The notes under the pieces: model-generated | The model's input: only the letters and a program-made list of their open reading frames with translations | The model's database searches: none | What the model was told of the DNA's origin: nothing | NCBI GenBank assembly: GCA_044379485.1 | Contig: JBIPOE010000011.1 | Span: 1-64,000 of the forward strand | Direction of reading: 5' to 3' | DNA length: 64,000 bases | DNA from: CAMDMI01 sp044379485 | GTDB lineage: Bacteria; Bacteroidota; Bacteroidia; Cytophagales; Flexibacteraceae | Shown here: positions 43,356-52,502 of the stretch, in pieces | How positions within the stretch are numbered: position 1 is the first letter of the stretch | How the letters are laid out: each line of letters begins with the position of its first letter | Program-made: the position numbers and the translations under genes

Positions 43356-43533
43356 AAGTTAATCCTTGAGGGTCTCCTCCCTATCAAAAGGTCCGCAAAG
43401 GTAGTGTTTTTTTTGGCGATTGTAAGGGACTGGATATCAGAGGCGAAAACTCTTTGCTACATTTAGATTGGAGATTATGGAACTGAAATTAAGTTTGATT
43501 TAATTATAAAAGAACCACCAGCTTTATGTCAAA

Positions 43534-43869
43534 TCAATTTTTTGTTTCAATTAGGTTTTTAAAAATGACTTTAAATTGTTGCAAGTCAATCTCGTTTAAT
43601 TTGCCAATTTGAATGTGAAGCGTTTCCTGTTTTAATGTCATAATTCGGTCGCATCGCAAGATCGATTGGACCCTTAAACCATTTGCCGAATCAGGAATTA
43701 GAAGATATTCATTGGGATTTAATGGATTATGCAAAACAGAAGTTACAGCTGCTAAGACCAAATCCTTAAACAAATCAGATGTTTGGCATATAACCACAGC
43801 TGGCCGCAGTTTTGCCTGGCTAAGTTCTGAAAATGGAAACGGGATTAGAACTAAATCACCTGTCTTCAT
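43534..43869 (-). CDS. MazF/PemK-type mRNA interferase toxin
   Basis: A 111-residue toxin of the MazF/PemK fold: KTGDLVLIPFPFSELSQAKLRPAVVIC at the N-terminus, then AAVTSVL and VQSILRCDRIMTL. These enzymes cut mRNA at short sequences. It overlaps the preceding antitoxin gene by 14 bp, so the two are co-translated. No damage is seen, unlike the RelE-type toxin at 37960. Convergent neighbours: none close; feoB lies upstream of the pair. Confidence 0.85.
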   Translation of the reverse strand: MKTGDLVLIPFPFSELSQAKLRPAVVICQTSDLFKDLVLAAVTSVLHNPLNPNEYLLIPDSANGLRVQSILRCDRIMTLKQETLHIQIGKLNEIDLQQFKVIFKNLIETKN

Positions 43870-44080
43870 TATTCGGTTTCTCTAAAAAATCCTGGTAAAT
43901 ATCTTCAGCTGGGTTGTCCCAAAATTCAAAACCATTTGATTGTGAGGTGATTTCCCTTGTATCATCCCCACTGATTTCTTCTTCCAAAAAAGTCACTACA
44001 ACTTTGGTATTTACTTTTGCATCAACCTTTTCCAAAAGTTGAATGCTTTGTCCATTGAAAATTCCTTTGACAGCAACCAT
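43856..44080 (-). CDS. Antitoxin partner of the MazF-like toxin
   Basis: A 74-residue small protein: KGIFNGQSIQLLEKVDAKVNTKVVVTFLEEE forms the N-terminal beta part and NGFEFWDNPAEDIYQDFL the C-terminal toxin-binding helix. It resembles the DUF2281-like antitoxins that stand before MazF/PemK toxins. Overlap of 14 bp with the toxin gene and the order antitoxin-toxin fit a type II module. The -7 element TATATTTG ends only about 4 bases before the start codon. Confidence 0.75.
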   Translation of the reverse strand: MVAVKGIFNGQSIQLLEKVDAKVNTKVVVTFLEEEISGDDTREITSQSNGFEFWDNPAEDIYQDFLEKPNNEDR

Positions 44081-44084
44081 AATT

Positions 44085-44092
44085 CAAATATA
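44085..44092 (-). promoter_or_regulatory. Candidate -7 element giving a near-leaderless mRNA
   Basis: TATATTTG (exact TAnnTTTG) sits immediately upstream of the antitoxin ATG, so transcription would start at or within a few bases of the start codon. No good -33 partner was found at 19-20 bases. Confidence 0.35.
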
Positions 44093-44183
44093 TACTTTTT
44101 TGTAAGAATTATTTCAATTCAAAATTGGTCTTGAATTGTGGAATTTCTGAAAAGCCAACAACATGACTTTGATTACCTAACTC

Positions 44184-46241
44184 TTATTTCAAAACCTGAA
44201 AAACCAAAGTACTGGCTCCAAAAGCCAGACCTGTCATATAAATAAGCTGTAAAAAAGGCCATTTCCAAGAAGCCGTTTCTCGATAGGAAACCGCCAAGGT
44301 GCTCATGCACTGCATGGCAAAAATATAAAAGACAAGAAGTGACAAAATGCTTGCGGTGTTAAAAACTGGTTTACCCGTTTCGGGATTTTTGGCTAATCGC
44401 ATTCTGTTTTTCAAAAGCTCTGTTTCTCCCTCATTTCCAGAGGCATAAAGCACAGACATTGTGCCTACAAATACTTCCCTTGCGGCAAATGAAGTAATCA
44501 AAGCCACACCTATTTTCCAATCGAAACCCATCGGTTGGAGGGCTGGTTCTATCCAACGGCCTGCAATGCCGGCATAACTTGCTTCCAATCTAGCTGAACC
44601 AATTTGGCGATTTACCTCTGCTTCAGGTTGATTGCTAAGTTGGGTTTCTGTTTTGGCCTTTAATTCCGCTTTTTCAATGGAATCGCCCGGGCCAAATCCA
44701 GCCATCAACCAAAGTAAAACTGAAATGGCAAGGATTACTTTTCCCGCCTCAAAAACAAAAGCTTTCGATTTTTGAAAAACTGAAAACCAAAGATTGCGCC
44801 AATGCGGGGTTTGGTAAGGTGGGATTTCCAAAAGAAATGGAGTTTTTCCTTTGACAGGCAGTAGTTTATCCAATAACCATGCAGTGAGAATAGCACCAAA
44901 AAGGCCAACCAAATACATAGCAAACAACACTAAGCCCTGTAAAGAAAACGGACCGAAAACGGCAGCATCTGAAAGCAACATGCCAATAAGCAAGGTAAAA
45001 ACCGGCAGCCGTGCAGAACAGCTCATGAGGGGTGTTACAAAAATGGCAATGAGCCTTTCCCTTGAATTGGTCATATTTCTGGTGGCCATTATGGCTGGAA
45101 CGGCGCAGGCAACTCCGGAAACAAGAGGAATGATTGCCTTGCCACTGAGGCCAATTTTTTTCATCAACCGATCAAGTAAAATCATAACGCGGGCCATGTA
45201 GCCAGATTCTTCCAGCAAGCCGATGAGAAAAAAGAGAATGGCTATTTGTGGAACAAAAATTATAATGCCCTGAATTCCAGCCAATATTCCTTCTAAAAAC
45301 AAGCGTTTGAAAAGTCCATCCGGTAGAATGGAATTGAATCCATCAATAATCATCGCCATTAATCCTTCAATCAAATCCATTGGATAACTGGAAAATTGAA
45401 AAATGGCCTCGAACACACCCAATAAAACCAGCAGCATTAAAACATAACCAAAAATAGGGTGCAATGCTACCGCATCGAATTTATAACCAATATTTGCTTT
45501 TGAGCCGTTTCCTGTATCGAAAGACTTAAGCAGTACTTTTATCTTTTGATATCGGTTTATGGTTTCTTTTGCTTGAGCAAGATCTGCCGAAATATTAAGA
45601 CCCTTTATCGCTGCCGCAGCTGAAACAGATGCTGCTTCTACTTTTTTACTAACCCAATTGAGCCAGGAACTATAAGAAATTGTTTTAGAATCTTCGGCTG
45701 AAATGCTTAAAAATTCTTCTGGATTAAAAAGCTTTAAAGCTGGTAGTTTTGCGTTTTTAATGTTGGCTTTCAACTCAGCTATTCCTGTCCCGGTCCGGGC
45801 GTTTGTTGCCACAATGGGGCATCCAAGAATTTCGCTAAGTTTGTTTAAATCAATTTTTATGGATCTAGCCTCAGCTACATCCATCATGTTCAAAGCAACT
45901 ATAGCAGGGATCTGAAGGTCAGCGATTTGAGAAAAAAGAATTAGATTTCTTTCCAGATTGGAAGCATCCAATACTATTATTATTGCCTCTGGTTTTGTGG
46001 CATCATCTGAAACCAATTGGTTAAAAACCACTTCCTCATCTGGTGATTTTGGAACCAAAGAATAAGTTCCCGGCAAGTCAACCAGTTCATAATCAAAACC
46101 ATTTGCTGAGAAAAAGCCAGACTTTTTTTCGGTAGTAACCCCTGCGAAGTTTCCTATTTTTTGTTGAAGACCTGTAAGCCTGTTGAAAAGGGATGATTTT
46201 CCAATATTGGGATTGCCAATGATGGCCAGCCTTTGTGCCAT
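44184..46241 (-). CDS. feoB: Ferrous iron transporter B
   Basis: A 685-residue Fe2+ permease. The N-terminal GTPase has GNPNIGKSSLFN, the switch/G3 DLPGTYSL and G4 NMMD; a GDI-like helical linker follows; the membrane part has the two Gate motifs, including SGVACAVPAIMATR and CSARLPVF. It moves ferrous iron into the cytoplasm. It follows feoA with a 2-bp gap, so the two are translated together. No FeoC or Fur box was recognised. Confidence 0.95.
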   Translation of the reverse strand: MAQRLAIIGNPNIGKSSLFNRLTGLQQKIGNFAGVTTEKKSGFFSANGFDYELVDLPGTYSLVPKSPDEEVVFNQLVSDDATKPEAIIIVLDASNLERNLILFSQIADLQIPAIVALNMMDVAEARSIKIDLNKLSEILGCPIVATNARTGTGIAELKANIKNAKLPALKLFNPEEFLSISAEDSKTISYSSWLNWVSKKVEAASVSAAAAIKGLNISADLAQAKETINRYQKIKVLLKSFDTGNGSKANIGYKFDAVALHPIFGYVLMLLVLLGVFEAIFQFSSYPMDLIEGLMAMIIDGFNSILPDGLFKRLFLEGILAGIQGIIIFVPQIAILFFLIGLLEESGYMARVMILLDRLMKKIGLSGKAIIPLVSGVACAVPAIMATRNMTNSRERLIAIFVTPLMSCSARLPVFTLLIGMLLSDAAVFGPFSLQGLVLFAMYLVGLFGAILTAWLLDKLLPVKGKTPFLLEIPPYQTPHWRNLWFSVFQKSKAFVFEAGKVILAISVLLWLMAGFGPGDSIEKAELKAKTETQLSNQPEAEVNRQIGSARLEASYAGIAGRWIEPALQPMGFDWKIGVALITSFAAREVFVGTMSVLYASGNEGETELLKNRMRLAKNPETGKPVFNTASILSLLVFYIFAMQCMSTLAVSYRETASWKWPFLQLIYMTGLAFGASTLVFQVLK

Positions 46242-46243
46242 TT

Positions 46244-46471
46244 TTAAGAATTAGGCTCCATAAGGATATTGGCCGCATCTTCCCGGCGGATAGAAATTCG
46301 GATGGGTCCGTTGCTCAAAACTAATGGTCCTGAAAAAGGAACTCTGTTTACGATTTTCCAGATCGTACCAGGAATCATTCCAATATCAGCCAATTTCGCA
46401 TTGAGATCCAGTGACTTGCATGAAACAAATAGCGCCTGGAGATTTGGTGGTAAAACAGATAAAGCGATCAA
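46244..46471 (-). CDS. feoA: Ferrous iron transport protein A
   Basis: A 75-residue SH3-like protein that binds the GTPase domain of FeoB. Typical features are KLADIGMIPGTIWKIVN and PLVLSNGPIRISIRREDAANI. It starts the feoAB unit, 2 bp before feoB. Confidence 0.9.
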   Translation of the reverse strand: MIALSVLPPNLQALFVSCKSLDLNAKLADIGMIPGTIWKIVNRVPFSGPLVLSNGPIRISIRREDAANILMEPNS

Positions 46472-46647
46472 GTCAATGCTTATTTAGAATGAATTTAAAC
46501 AACTGCAAAGGAAAATGATTGGAAGAGAATTCCAAACGGAAATATCAGTTTTTGGGATGATTAAATACGGTAAAAATTAAGTGGATAAATTTCTAAGACT
46601 AAAGATGGTCTTTTAACGGATAACTTAATGAATATTAGATCTCTGGT

Positions 46648-47499
46648 TTATTGCATCAAGCCCTCGCTTTTTAAATATTCAATTACTTCGTTTTCAAGTG
46701 AAAGTGTGATTTTAGAAATTAATGGAATTGAAAGGCCTTCTTTGAAACAAGCAAGCATAGTTCGTTTCTTTTCTTTCGAAATTCCTTCTTGTTCCCGGGT
46801 TTCTATTACGTTATTCATATCCCGATAATATTTTAAGGAGTCTTCATATGCTTCCATTTGAGCTGGAATAAATTGGGCAATCTCAGCTGTATTAAACGCC
46901 TTTTCAAAAATTTTGGTTTGAAGTCTGTTGGGAATTTTATCAAGATCTTCAAGGTTTTTGATAAAAAAAAGCCATTTATCAAACTCATTTTCAAGATCTT
47001 CTTCCGTCTTATTGAATTTTGGCATTTCCACATATACAAAAGTTAGCTTGTCATAAAATACTCTATTGCTATCATTTTTGAGTTTTATTGTATGTAGATA
47101 ATTATGTTCATTTTTAGTTTCTTCAAAAATGAAATCAAGTATACCTACACAATAAACAGCTTTTAAATTGAAATCCCATTTACCCTTTTCAGCTTGCTCT
47201 CTTATAGGAAAAGTAGAATAAAAAATACTTCTCTCTTTAAAAAAGTTTTGCTTTGCTTTTTGTAATTCTACGATAAAATAATCACCATTTTCACTCTGAC
47301 AATAAATATCAAAAACGGCTTTTCTATCTACTATAAGGTCTCCAAGTTGGTCGGTTTTTTTATACTGTAAATCTTTAATTTTATGGTAGTCAGGTAAAAG
47401 TCCATTTAAAAAATCGATCAGGAGGTCTTTATTGACCTCTTCTCCAAACAGTTTTTTAAAACCAAAATCTGTAAAGGGATTTATAAAACGTGCTCTCAT
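46648..47499 (-). CDS. Rpn/PD-(D/E)XK nuclease-family transposase-like protein
   Basis: A 283-residue protein of the Rpn/PF12784-type family. The N-terminal FINPFTDFGFKKLFGEEVNKDLLIDFLNGLL and the nuclease core DRKAVFDIYCQSENGDYFIVELQKAKQNFFKERSIFYST (catalytic Asp, Glu, Gln/Lys pattern) are typical. Such proteins are DNases linked to recombination and horizontal transfer in E. coli Rpn, and are widespread single genes in Bacteroidota. No inverted repeats or partner gene flank it, so it is not a classical insertion sequence. Confidence 0.82.
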   Translation of the reverse strand: MRARFINPFTDFGFKKLFGEEVNKDLLIDFLNGLLPDYHKIKDLQYKKTDQLGDLIVDRKAVFDIYCQSENGDYFIVELQKAKQNFFKERSIFYSTFPIREQAEKGKWDFNLKAVYCVGILDFIFEETKNEHNYLHTIKLKNDSNRVFYDKLTFVYVEMPKFNKTEEDLENEFDKWLFFIKNLEDLDKIPNRLQTKIFEKAFNTAEIAQFIPAQMEAYEDSLKYYRDMNNVIETREQEGISKEKKRTMLACFKEGLSIPLISKITLSLENEVIEYLKSEGLMQ

Positions 47500-47568
47500 T
47501 TTAATATATTAGGTTGGGTTATCTCTTAAGATTTGAATTAATTTCAAATTAATCATATCAATTCTGTC

Positions 47569-48114
47569 TCAATCCGCCTTCTGATATACGTCCCTGAAAT
47601 TTCTTCCCTGACCATTATAGTCAAGTCCATAGCCTACTATAAACTTATTTTCTATTTCAAAACCCTTGTAAGTGATTGGCAGTTCCACTTTTACAGCCTT
47701 AGGTTTTATAAAAAGTGTGGCAATGGATAAGCTCGCAGGTTCCATACGCATAAATATGGTTACCAATTTTTCCATGGTAAGTCCCGTATCTACAATATCT
47801 TCCACCAAAATGATATGTCTGCCTTTGATGTCAGTGTTTAATCCCAAAACCTCTTTGACTTCCCCACCTGTACTTTCACCCTGATAGGATGCTACTTTCA
47901 CAAATGAAACTTCGCAAGGAATGCAAATCTCTTTCAAAAGATCAGCAGCAAACATAAAACCACCGTTTAATATGGGAATGAAAACAGGTACTTTATCCTC
48001 AAAACTCTGATTGATAGCCGTGCCAATTTCTCTTACCCTTAACTGAATTTGAGAATGACTAATGAAAGGAACGAACGTGAGATCCAAAACCTCGATAACC
48101 GGAGCTAAAACCAT
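47569..48114 (-). CDS. hpt: Hypoxanthine phosphoribosyltransferase
   Basis: A 181-residue purine salvage enzyme that turns hypoxanthine (and guanine) plus PRPP into IMP/GMP. The PRPP motif is HIILVEDIVDTGLTME, the N-terminal PVFIPILNGGFMFAADL and the flexible loop SYQGESTGGEV are as expected, and the purine-binding end is FIVGYGLDYNG. Normal length. It is a single gene; a small plus-strand reading frame starts 59 bp upstream, divergently. Confidence 0.92.
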   Translation of the reverse strand: MVLAPVIEVLDLTFVPFISHSQIQLRVREIGTAINQSFEDKVPVFIPILNGGFMFAADLLKEICIPCEVSFVKVASYQGESTGGEVKEVLGLNTDIKGRHIILVEDIVDTGLTMEKLVTIFMRMEPASLSIATLFIKPKAVKVELPITYKGFEIENKFIVGYGLDYNGQGRNFRDVYQKAD

Positions 48115-48172
48115 GAGGTAAAATAAATGGTTACATTGTTAATATCACAAACTTCTTTTCGAAATTTGCAAA

Positions 48173-48328
48173 ATGGTGGATGAAAAAAAAAACCGACGTA
48201 ACAAATTGATTCTTTTCGCAATAGCAATCGGATTTACTATTTTTGTAATCATCACAGTGTTTGATATTATGGGTCGAACCACCAGACCAGGGGCAAAAAA
48301 GCACTTGCCAAACAGCATTCTTAAATAA
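48173..48328 (+). CDS. Small single-pass membrane protein (candidate)
   Basis: A 51-residue reading frame: a basic start (MVDEKKNRRNK), one hydrophobic segment of about 21 residues (LILFAIAIGFTIFVIITVFDI) and a basic tail. The charge pattern (positive-inside) and hydrophobic spacing look like a real small membrane protein, and it fills the gap between two minus-strand genes, overlapping the stop of the flavin reductase gene by 8 bp. I do not recognise a family; low length makes this tentative. Confidence 0.45.
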   Translation: MVDEKKNRRNKLILFAIAIGFTIFVIITVFDIMGRTTRPGAKKHLPNSILK

Positions 48329-48914
48329 TTTCCGGTTTTTTTCCAGCTTTTGCATAAGCATAACGGCTTACACTTTTTCCATCAAAATATCCATCAAGGC
48401 CAATGCCGGCAACCGATTCTGCAATCTGTAGATTTACAAAACCATCAGAGGCCAATGCATTATCGGGAATCTGTAGCAGTTCTATTTTTCCTACAACCAG
48501 CGTTGTGCCATTTATCGGCAAAAAATGTTTTTCCTGAAATGAAAGACCAATTTTTAATTGGGATTCCTTCACAAAAGGCGCTTCAAAATTTTCCAGATAT
48601 TCTTCAGTAAGTCCTACACCTTCAAATTCTGACAGACTCCATTTGGCAGAAGTCCAGTGTGCTTTGTCTATAAAAGTCGGTAAAATGTGGTTTAGAGTAA
48701 AAAAACCTGTTTCCTCAATATTTTGTAAAGAATTCATGCCTTCTATCACTGGTCTGAACAAAATACCAAGTAAAGCAGGATCTGCCCCCAAGTGCATTAC
48801 CTGAGAGAAAATTGCCAGATTGCTAATGCCTTCTTTGTTTCTGGATCCCAATAAGTTAAGACTTTTGAATCCTGTAATGGAGTTGATAAGATTGGAGCGA
48901 TAAAAACGTTCCAT
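48321..48914 (-). CDS. Flavin reductase family protein
   Basis: A 197-residue FMN-binding split-barrel protein, distinct from the one at 30324. Recognisable are FYRSNLINSITGFKSLNLLGSRNKEGISNLAIFSQVMHLGADPALLGI, the flavin-binding FRPV/ETGFFTLNHI part and ASDGFVNLQIAESVAGIGLDGYF. The start is taken at the Met at 48914 (MERFYRSN), as 10 upstream residues look unrelated. Substrate or partner unknown. Confidence 0.87.
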   Translation of the reverse strand: MERFYRSNLINSITGFKSLNLLGSRNKEGISNLAIFSQVMHLGADPALLGILFRPVIEGMNSLQNIEETGFFTLNHILPTFIDKAHWTSAKWSLSEFEGVGLTEEYLENFEAPFVKESQLKIGLSFQEKHFLPINGTTLVVGKIELLQIPDNALASDGFVNLQIAESVAGIGLDGYFDGKSVSRYAYAKAGKKPEII

Positions 48915-49089
48915 TCCTGTAATTGTATTGGAATTGAATAACATTTTAAATAAACCACTTGGGCCAATTAATGTTATTGGATGTGATCTTTGGGCCTCAA
49001 TTTCATTCTATTAATTTGGAAAGCATACATCAGGATTTAAAATTCAAATTTATTTAATATTGTTGCATTCTTAACTCCTGATTACTAGA

Positions 49090-51054
49090 GTGATACGTTT
49101 TTTAATTATAATCCTTCTTTTTTTTGGAAACTGCCTTTGGGTTTCTGGTCAAATTAAATTGTCTTTAACCGGAACCATTTGGAAAGGGACTGGGCTTCCT
49201 ACCAAAAAAGGGACTGAACTTTATTTTCAAAATGATACCTTGGTGATTGTTGATTTGGAAGGTTACAATCCAGCAGATCAGTATCTTACCAGGCAAAAAG
49301 GAGATACACTTTTCCTGAGTTTGATTGAAGAAAACAGTTTTGCATGCAGGGAAGAAAAGCCAGCCAGATATAAGATTTTCTGGGCCAATAATGGAGAAAA
49401 ACTTTACCTGAAACCCATTGAGGATGCATGTATTACCCGATTCACCTTGTTGGTATCTGAGAGTCCCTGGTTTAGAAAAAGGGAGGAAAACGAACTTAGA
49501 GCTGATTGGTATTTTCTGGACCCTGAAAAGGATAAGGTGCCGGGAATTTCACTTTATCAGGCTTATTCCTTATTGAAATTCAGGAAAAGCAGTCCGGTTG
49601 TGGTGGCTGTAATTGATTGTCCGGCAGATTATTCCCATGAAGATTTGAAGGAAAAAGTGTGGGTAAATCCCAAAGAAATCCCTGGTAATCAAATAGATGA
49701 TGATAAAAATGGATTTAAAGATGATGTAAACGGCTGGTTTTTTTCTTGCTCCAAATCTGGAGTTCCTATCCAAAACGAACAACCGGAGGTCACCCAGATT
49801 TATGCCATCTGGAAACCCAGATTTGATTCACTAAAAGGGAAAAAACTTACGGTTAGAGAGCAACGGGATTTAAAAATTTTTGAAAAGGCTAAAATTGAAT
49901 TTGAAAAAGGAAAGCAAAATGCAGATTTGTTGAAACTCATATTTTCAGATGCCCAACAATTCAACAAAACCATGGACAAGTTTTTGAGCCAGGCCTCTGA
50001 TCCTGTTACCAGAGATCAGATTTTGGATTGGAAAGCAAACGCTGATGCCTATGAGATTGGCTTAATCGATTTAATACTAAACCTTTACCGACCTGCTGTT
50101 CAAAACTTTGCCCAGTTTGTCAAAGCATCAAAAGCCAATTATTCTGCTTTAAAAAGGGATTATTCAGAAAAGTGGATGTATGCGTTTAATCCTGATTTTA
50201 ACCCAAGGTTAATGATAGGTGATCATCCCGAAAAATTTGCTGAAAAGATGTATGGATCAGGTTTTTTAAAACAACCCACTTTAATGGAAAACGACCATGG
50301 AACACATGTAGCCGGAATAATAGGTGCAAAACGTGGCAATGGAAAAGGGATTGAGGGCATAGCAGAAAATGTTAAAATTATGACCCTGGGCGCAGTACCA
50401 TCCAATGGGGATGAGCGGGATAAGGATGTGGCCAACTGTATTCGGTACGCGGTTGATAATGGTGCCAAAATCATCAATATGAGTTTTGCCAAGCGGTTTA
50501 GTTCATTTAAACCTGAAGTAGATGCTGCAGTTTTATATGCCGAATCCAAAAACGTTTTATTAATAAATGCCTCTGGAAACAGTTCCAGCAATACAGACTC
50601 AATACCTTTTTACCCGATCGGTACTTTTGAAAATGGAAAAGTTGCCAAAACCTGGATCGAAGTTGGAAATTCCACCAATTCCTTAAGCGAAGTTTTGGTG
50701 GCCAGAAGTTCAAATTACGGAAAGAAAACTGTGGATTTATTTGCCCCTGGAACCGATATTTTTTCAAGCACACCCGGCAATACCTATGAAGCGTTTACAG
50801 GAACCAGCATGTCCGCTCCGGTGACCGCCGGTGTGGCAGCTTTGATCTGGTCATACTTTCCAAAGCTAACTGCTACGGAATTGAAAACAGTTTTGCTGGA
50901 ATCTGTTTATATTCCGGAAATTAAAGAAGTTGGCAAGCCCGGGACTAAAACCTTGGTGCCTTTTTCGAGTTTATCCAAAACCGGGGGTATTGTTAATGCC
51001 AAAAGAGCTGTTTTTGCTGCCGAAAAAATGATGAAACGGAAGAGAATTAAATAA
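49090..51054 (+). CDS. Secreted subtilisin-like serine protease (S8)
   Basis: A 654-residue subtilase starting with a GTG codon and a signal peptide (residues 1-20, ending VSG). The catalytic triad is D176 (AVIDCPADYSHEDL), H403 (NDHGTHVAGIIGA) and S573 (GTSMSAPVTAGVAA); the oxyanion Asn is in NASGNSS. The gap between D and H is about 227 residues, far above the usual 30-50, filled by a charged helical insert. This insert occurs in other bacteroidotal subtilases. No C-terminal sorting domain is visible, so it is probably periplasmic or outer-membrane linked. Confidence 0.9.
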   Translation: MIRFLIIILLFFGNCLWVSGQIKLSLTGTIWKGTGLPTKKGTELYFQNDTLVIVDLEGYNPADQYLTRQKGDTLFLSLIEENSFACREEKPARYKIFWANNGEKLYLKPIEDACITRFTLLVSESPWFRKREENELRADWYFLDPEKDKVPGISLYQAYSLLKFRKSSPVVVAVIDCPADYSHEDLKEKVWVNPKEIPGNQIDDDKNGFKDDVNGWFFSCSKSGVPIQNEQPEVTQIYAIWKPRFDSLKGKKLTVREQRDLKIFEKAKIEFEKGKQNADLLKLIFSDAQQFNKTMDKFLSQASDPVTRDQILDWKANADAYEIGLIDLILNLYRPAVQNFAQFVKASKANYSALKRDYSEKWMYAFNPDFNPRLMIGDHPEKFAEKMYGSGFLKQPTLMENDHGTHVAGIIGAKRGNGKGIEGIAENVKIMTLGAVPSNGDERDKDVANCIRYAVDNGAKIINMSFAKRFSSFKPEVDAAVLYAESKNVLLINASGNSSSNTDSIPFYPIGTFENGKVAKTWIEVGNSTNSLSEVLVARSSNYGKKTVDLFAPGTDIFSSTPGNTYEAFTGTSMSAPVTAGVAALIWSYFPKLTATELKTVLLESVYIPEIKEVGKPGTKTLVPFSSLSKTGGIVNAKRAVFAAEKMMKRKRIK

Positions 51055-51149
51055 CCGCTTTTTATTGGACACCCTCTCATTTATCAGAACGCCAAATTTA
51101 ATATTGTAGATTTCTCAAATGGAATGCAGAATTTGCGGCCCAAAGGCGA

Positions 51150-52502
51150 GTGCCAAAAATGACTTATAAAGAAAAAACACCTTCAGGTTTATTCAATCCA
51201 AAACAGGTTTTAATTGCTGCTTTCATTTTTTGCTTTTCTGTTAATGCTTTTTCCCAAGATGTACTTACCTTAAAAGAGGCATTGCGAATTGGTCTGGAAA
51301 ACAATTTTGATATTAAAATAGCTAAAAATGATGCACTTCTGGCAAAGGAAAGTAATACTTTTGGCAACGCTGGTTATCTTCCAAATGCCTCTATTTCAGC
51401 TGGAACCGGTTTTCAGGTCAATGACATCAGCCAGAAATTTGCCTCAGGTCTGGAAGTGAACAGGGGAGGGGTTTTGACCAGACAAGCCAATGCAAGTCTT
51501 GCTGCCAACTGGTTGTTTTTTGACGGAGGCAAAATGTTTATTACCAAAAAGAAACAGGATACCCAACAATCTGCTGCCGAGATCAGGGTCCAGAATCAGG
51601 TGATAAATTTCAGCGATTCATTGGCTGCAGCTTATTACCAGTTGGTGCTTTCTAAACTGGATATTCAGATAAACCAACAGGATATTGAGCGAACTGAGGA
51701 AAGGTTAAAAATTGCATCTGAGCAATTGCGGGTAGGAACCAGGCCAAAATCTGACCAGATTCTGGCCCAGATTGATTTGAATGTTTTAAAAAACAAATTG
51801 GCCAACCAAAAGCACCAGATTGAAATTAGAAAGGGTGGTTTTAACCAACTTTTGGGCCGTGATCCTGAGATAGAATTTGAAGTGGTGGAAAGCGAAGAAA
51901 GTCCTCAGAAAAAGGATTATGCACAGCTTAAAGCAAAGGTAATCGGACAAAATCTGCAGTTAAAATATCAGCAGAAAAACCTGGAGGTTTCAAAACTCAG
52001 TATTAAAGAAGTAAAATCCAGGGCTTTGCCGCAAATTGGATTGAATGCTGCCTATAATTATGGACAAACCAATAACCAGGCGGGTTTTGCACTGTTTAAC
52101 CGAAGCCTTGGACCCAATGTTGGGATTAATATAACGGTTCCTTTATTTTCAGGAATCTCAATAAACAAACTTGTGAGCCTTGCCAATTTGGATTTGGAAA
52201 CCAGAAACCTGCAGTTAAAATTGACAGAAAACAGATTGCTATCACAACTTTGGCGGTCTTTGAAAAATCTGGACATTCAGTTGGAAAGTATGGAGTTTGA
52301 AAAGCAAAACATTAGCCTGGCTACAGAGAATAATGAAATCGTAAAAGGCCGATTCCGGTTGGGACAGGCCACAAGTCTGGAACTAAAAGATGCTGAAAAT
52401 CAGCTGAGTAATGCCCAAAGCAGAATGCTTCAGGCAAAATTTAATGCCAAAATATTCGAGAACCAGATTCTAAGGTTGGCAGGGGAGTTGAATTTGCAAT
52501 AA
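51150..52502 (+). CDS. TolC-family outer-membrane efflux protein
   Basis: A 450-residue outer-membrane channel with a signal peptide (hydrophobic residues 19-35, ending NAFSQ) and the two TolC/OEP halves of long coiled-coil helices (about 110-230 and 330-445), separated by beta strands. TolC proteins form the exit duct of efflux pumps and type I secretion. No adaptor or inner pump is next to it; the only such genes in the window are the pseudogenes at 17.8-19.8 kb. It follows the subtilase gene by 95 bp on the same strand. Confidence 0.9.
   Translation: MPKMTYKEKTPSGLFNPKQVLIAAFIFCFSVNAFSQDVLTLKEALRIGLENNFDIKIAKNDALLAKESNTFGNAGYLPNASISAGTGFQVNDISQKFASGLEVNRGGVLTRQANASLAANWLFFDGGKMFITKKKQDTQQSAAEIRVQNQVINFSDSLAAAYYQLVLSKLDIQINQQDIERTEERLKIASEQLRVGTRPKSDQILAQIDLNVLKNKLANQKHQIEIRKGGFNQLLGRDPEIEFEVVESEESPQKKDYAQLKAKVIGQNLQLKYQQKNLEVSKLSIKEVKSRALPQIGLNAAYNYGQTNNQAGFALFNRSLGPNVGINITVPLFSGISINKLVSLANLDLETRNLQLKLTENRLLSQLWRSLKNLDIQLESMEFEKQNISLATENNEIVKGRFRLGQATSLELKDAENQLSNAQSRMLQAKFNAKIFENQILRLAGELNLQ

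Noticed and set aside
46648..47499. An insertion sequence around the PD-(D/E)XK gene.
   Set aside because: No terminal inverted repeats or target duplications could be found on either side within the neighbouring 150 bp.
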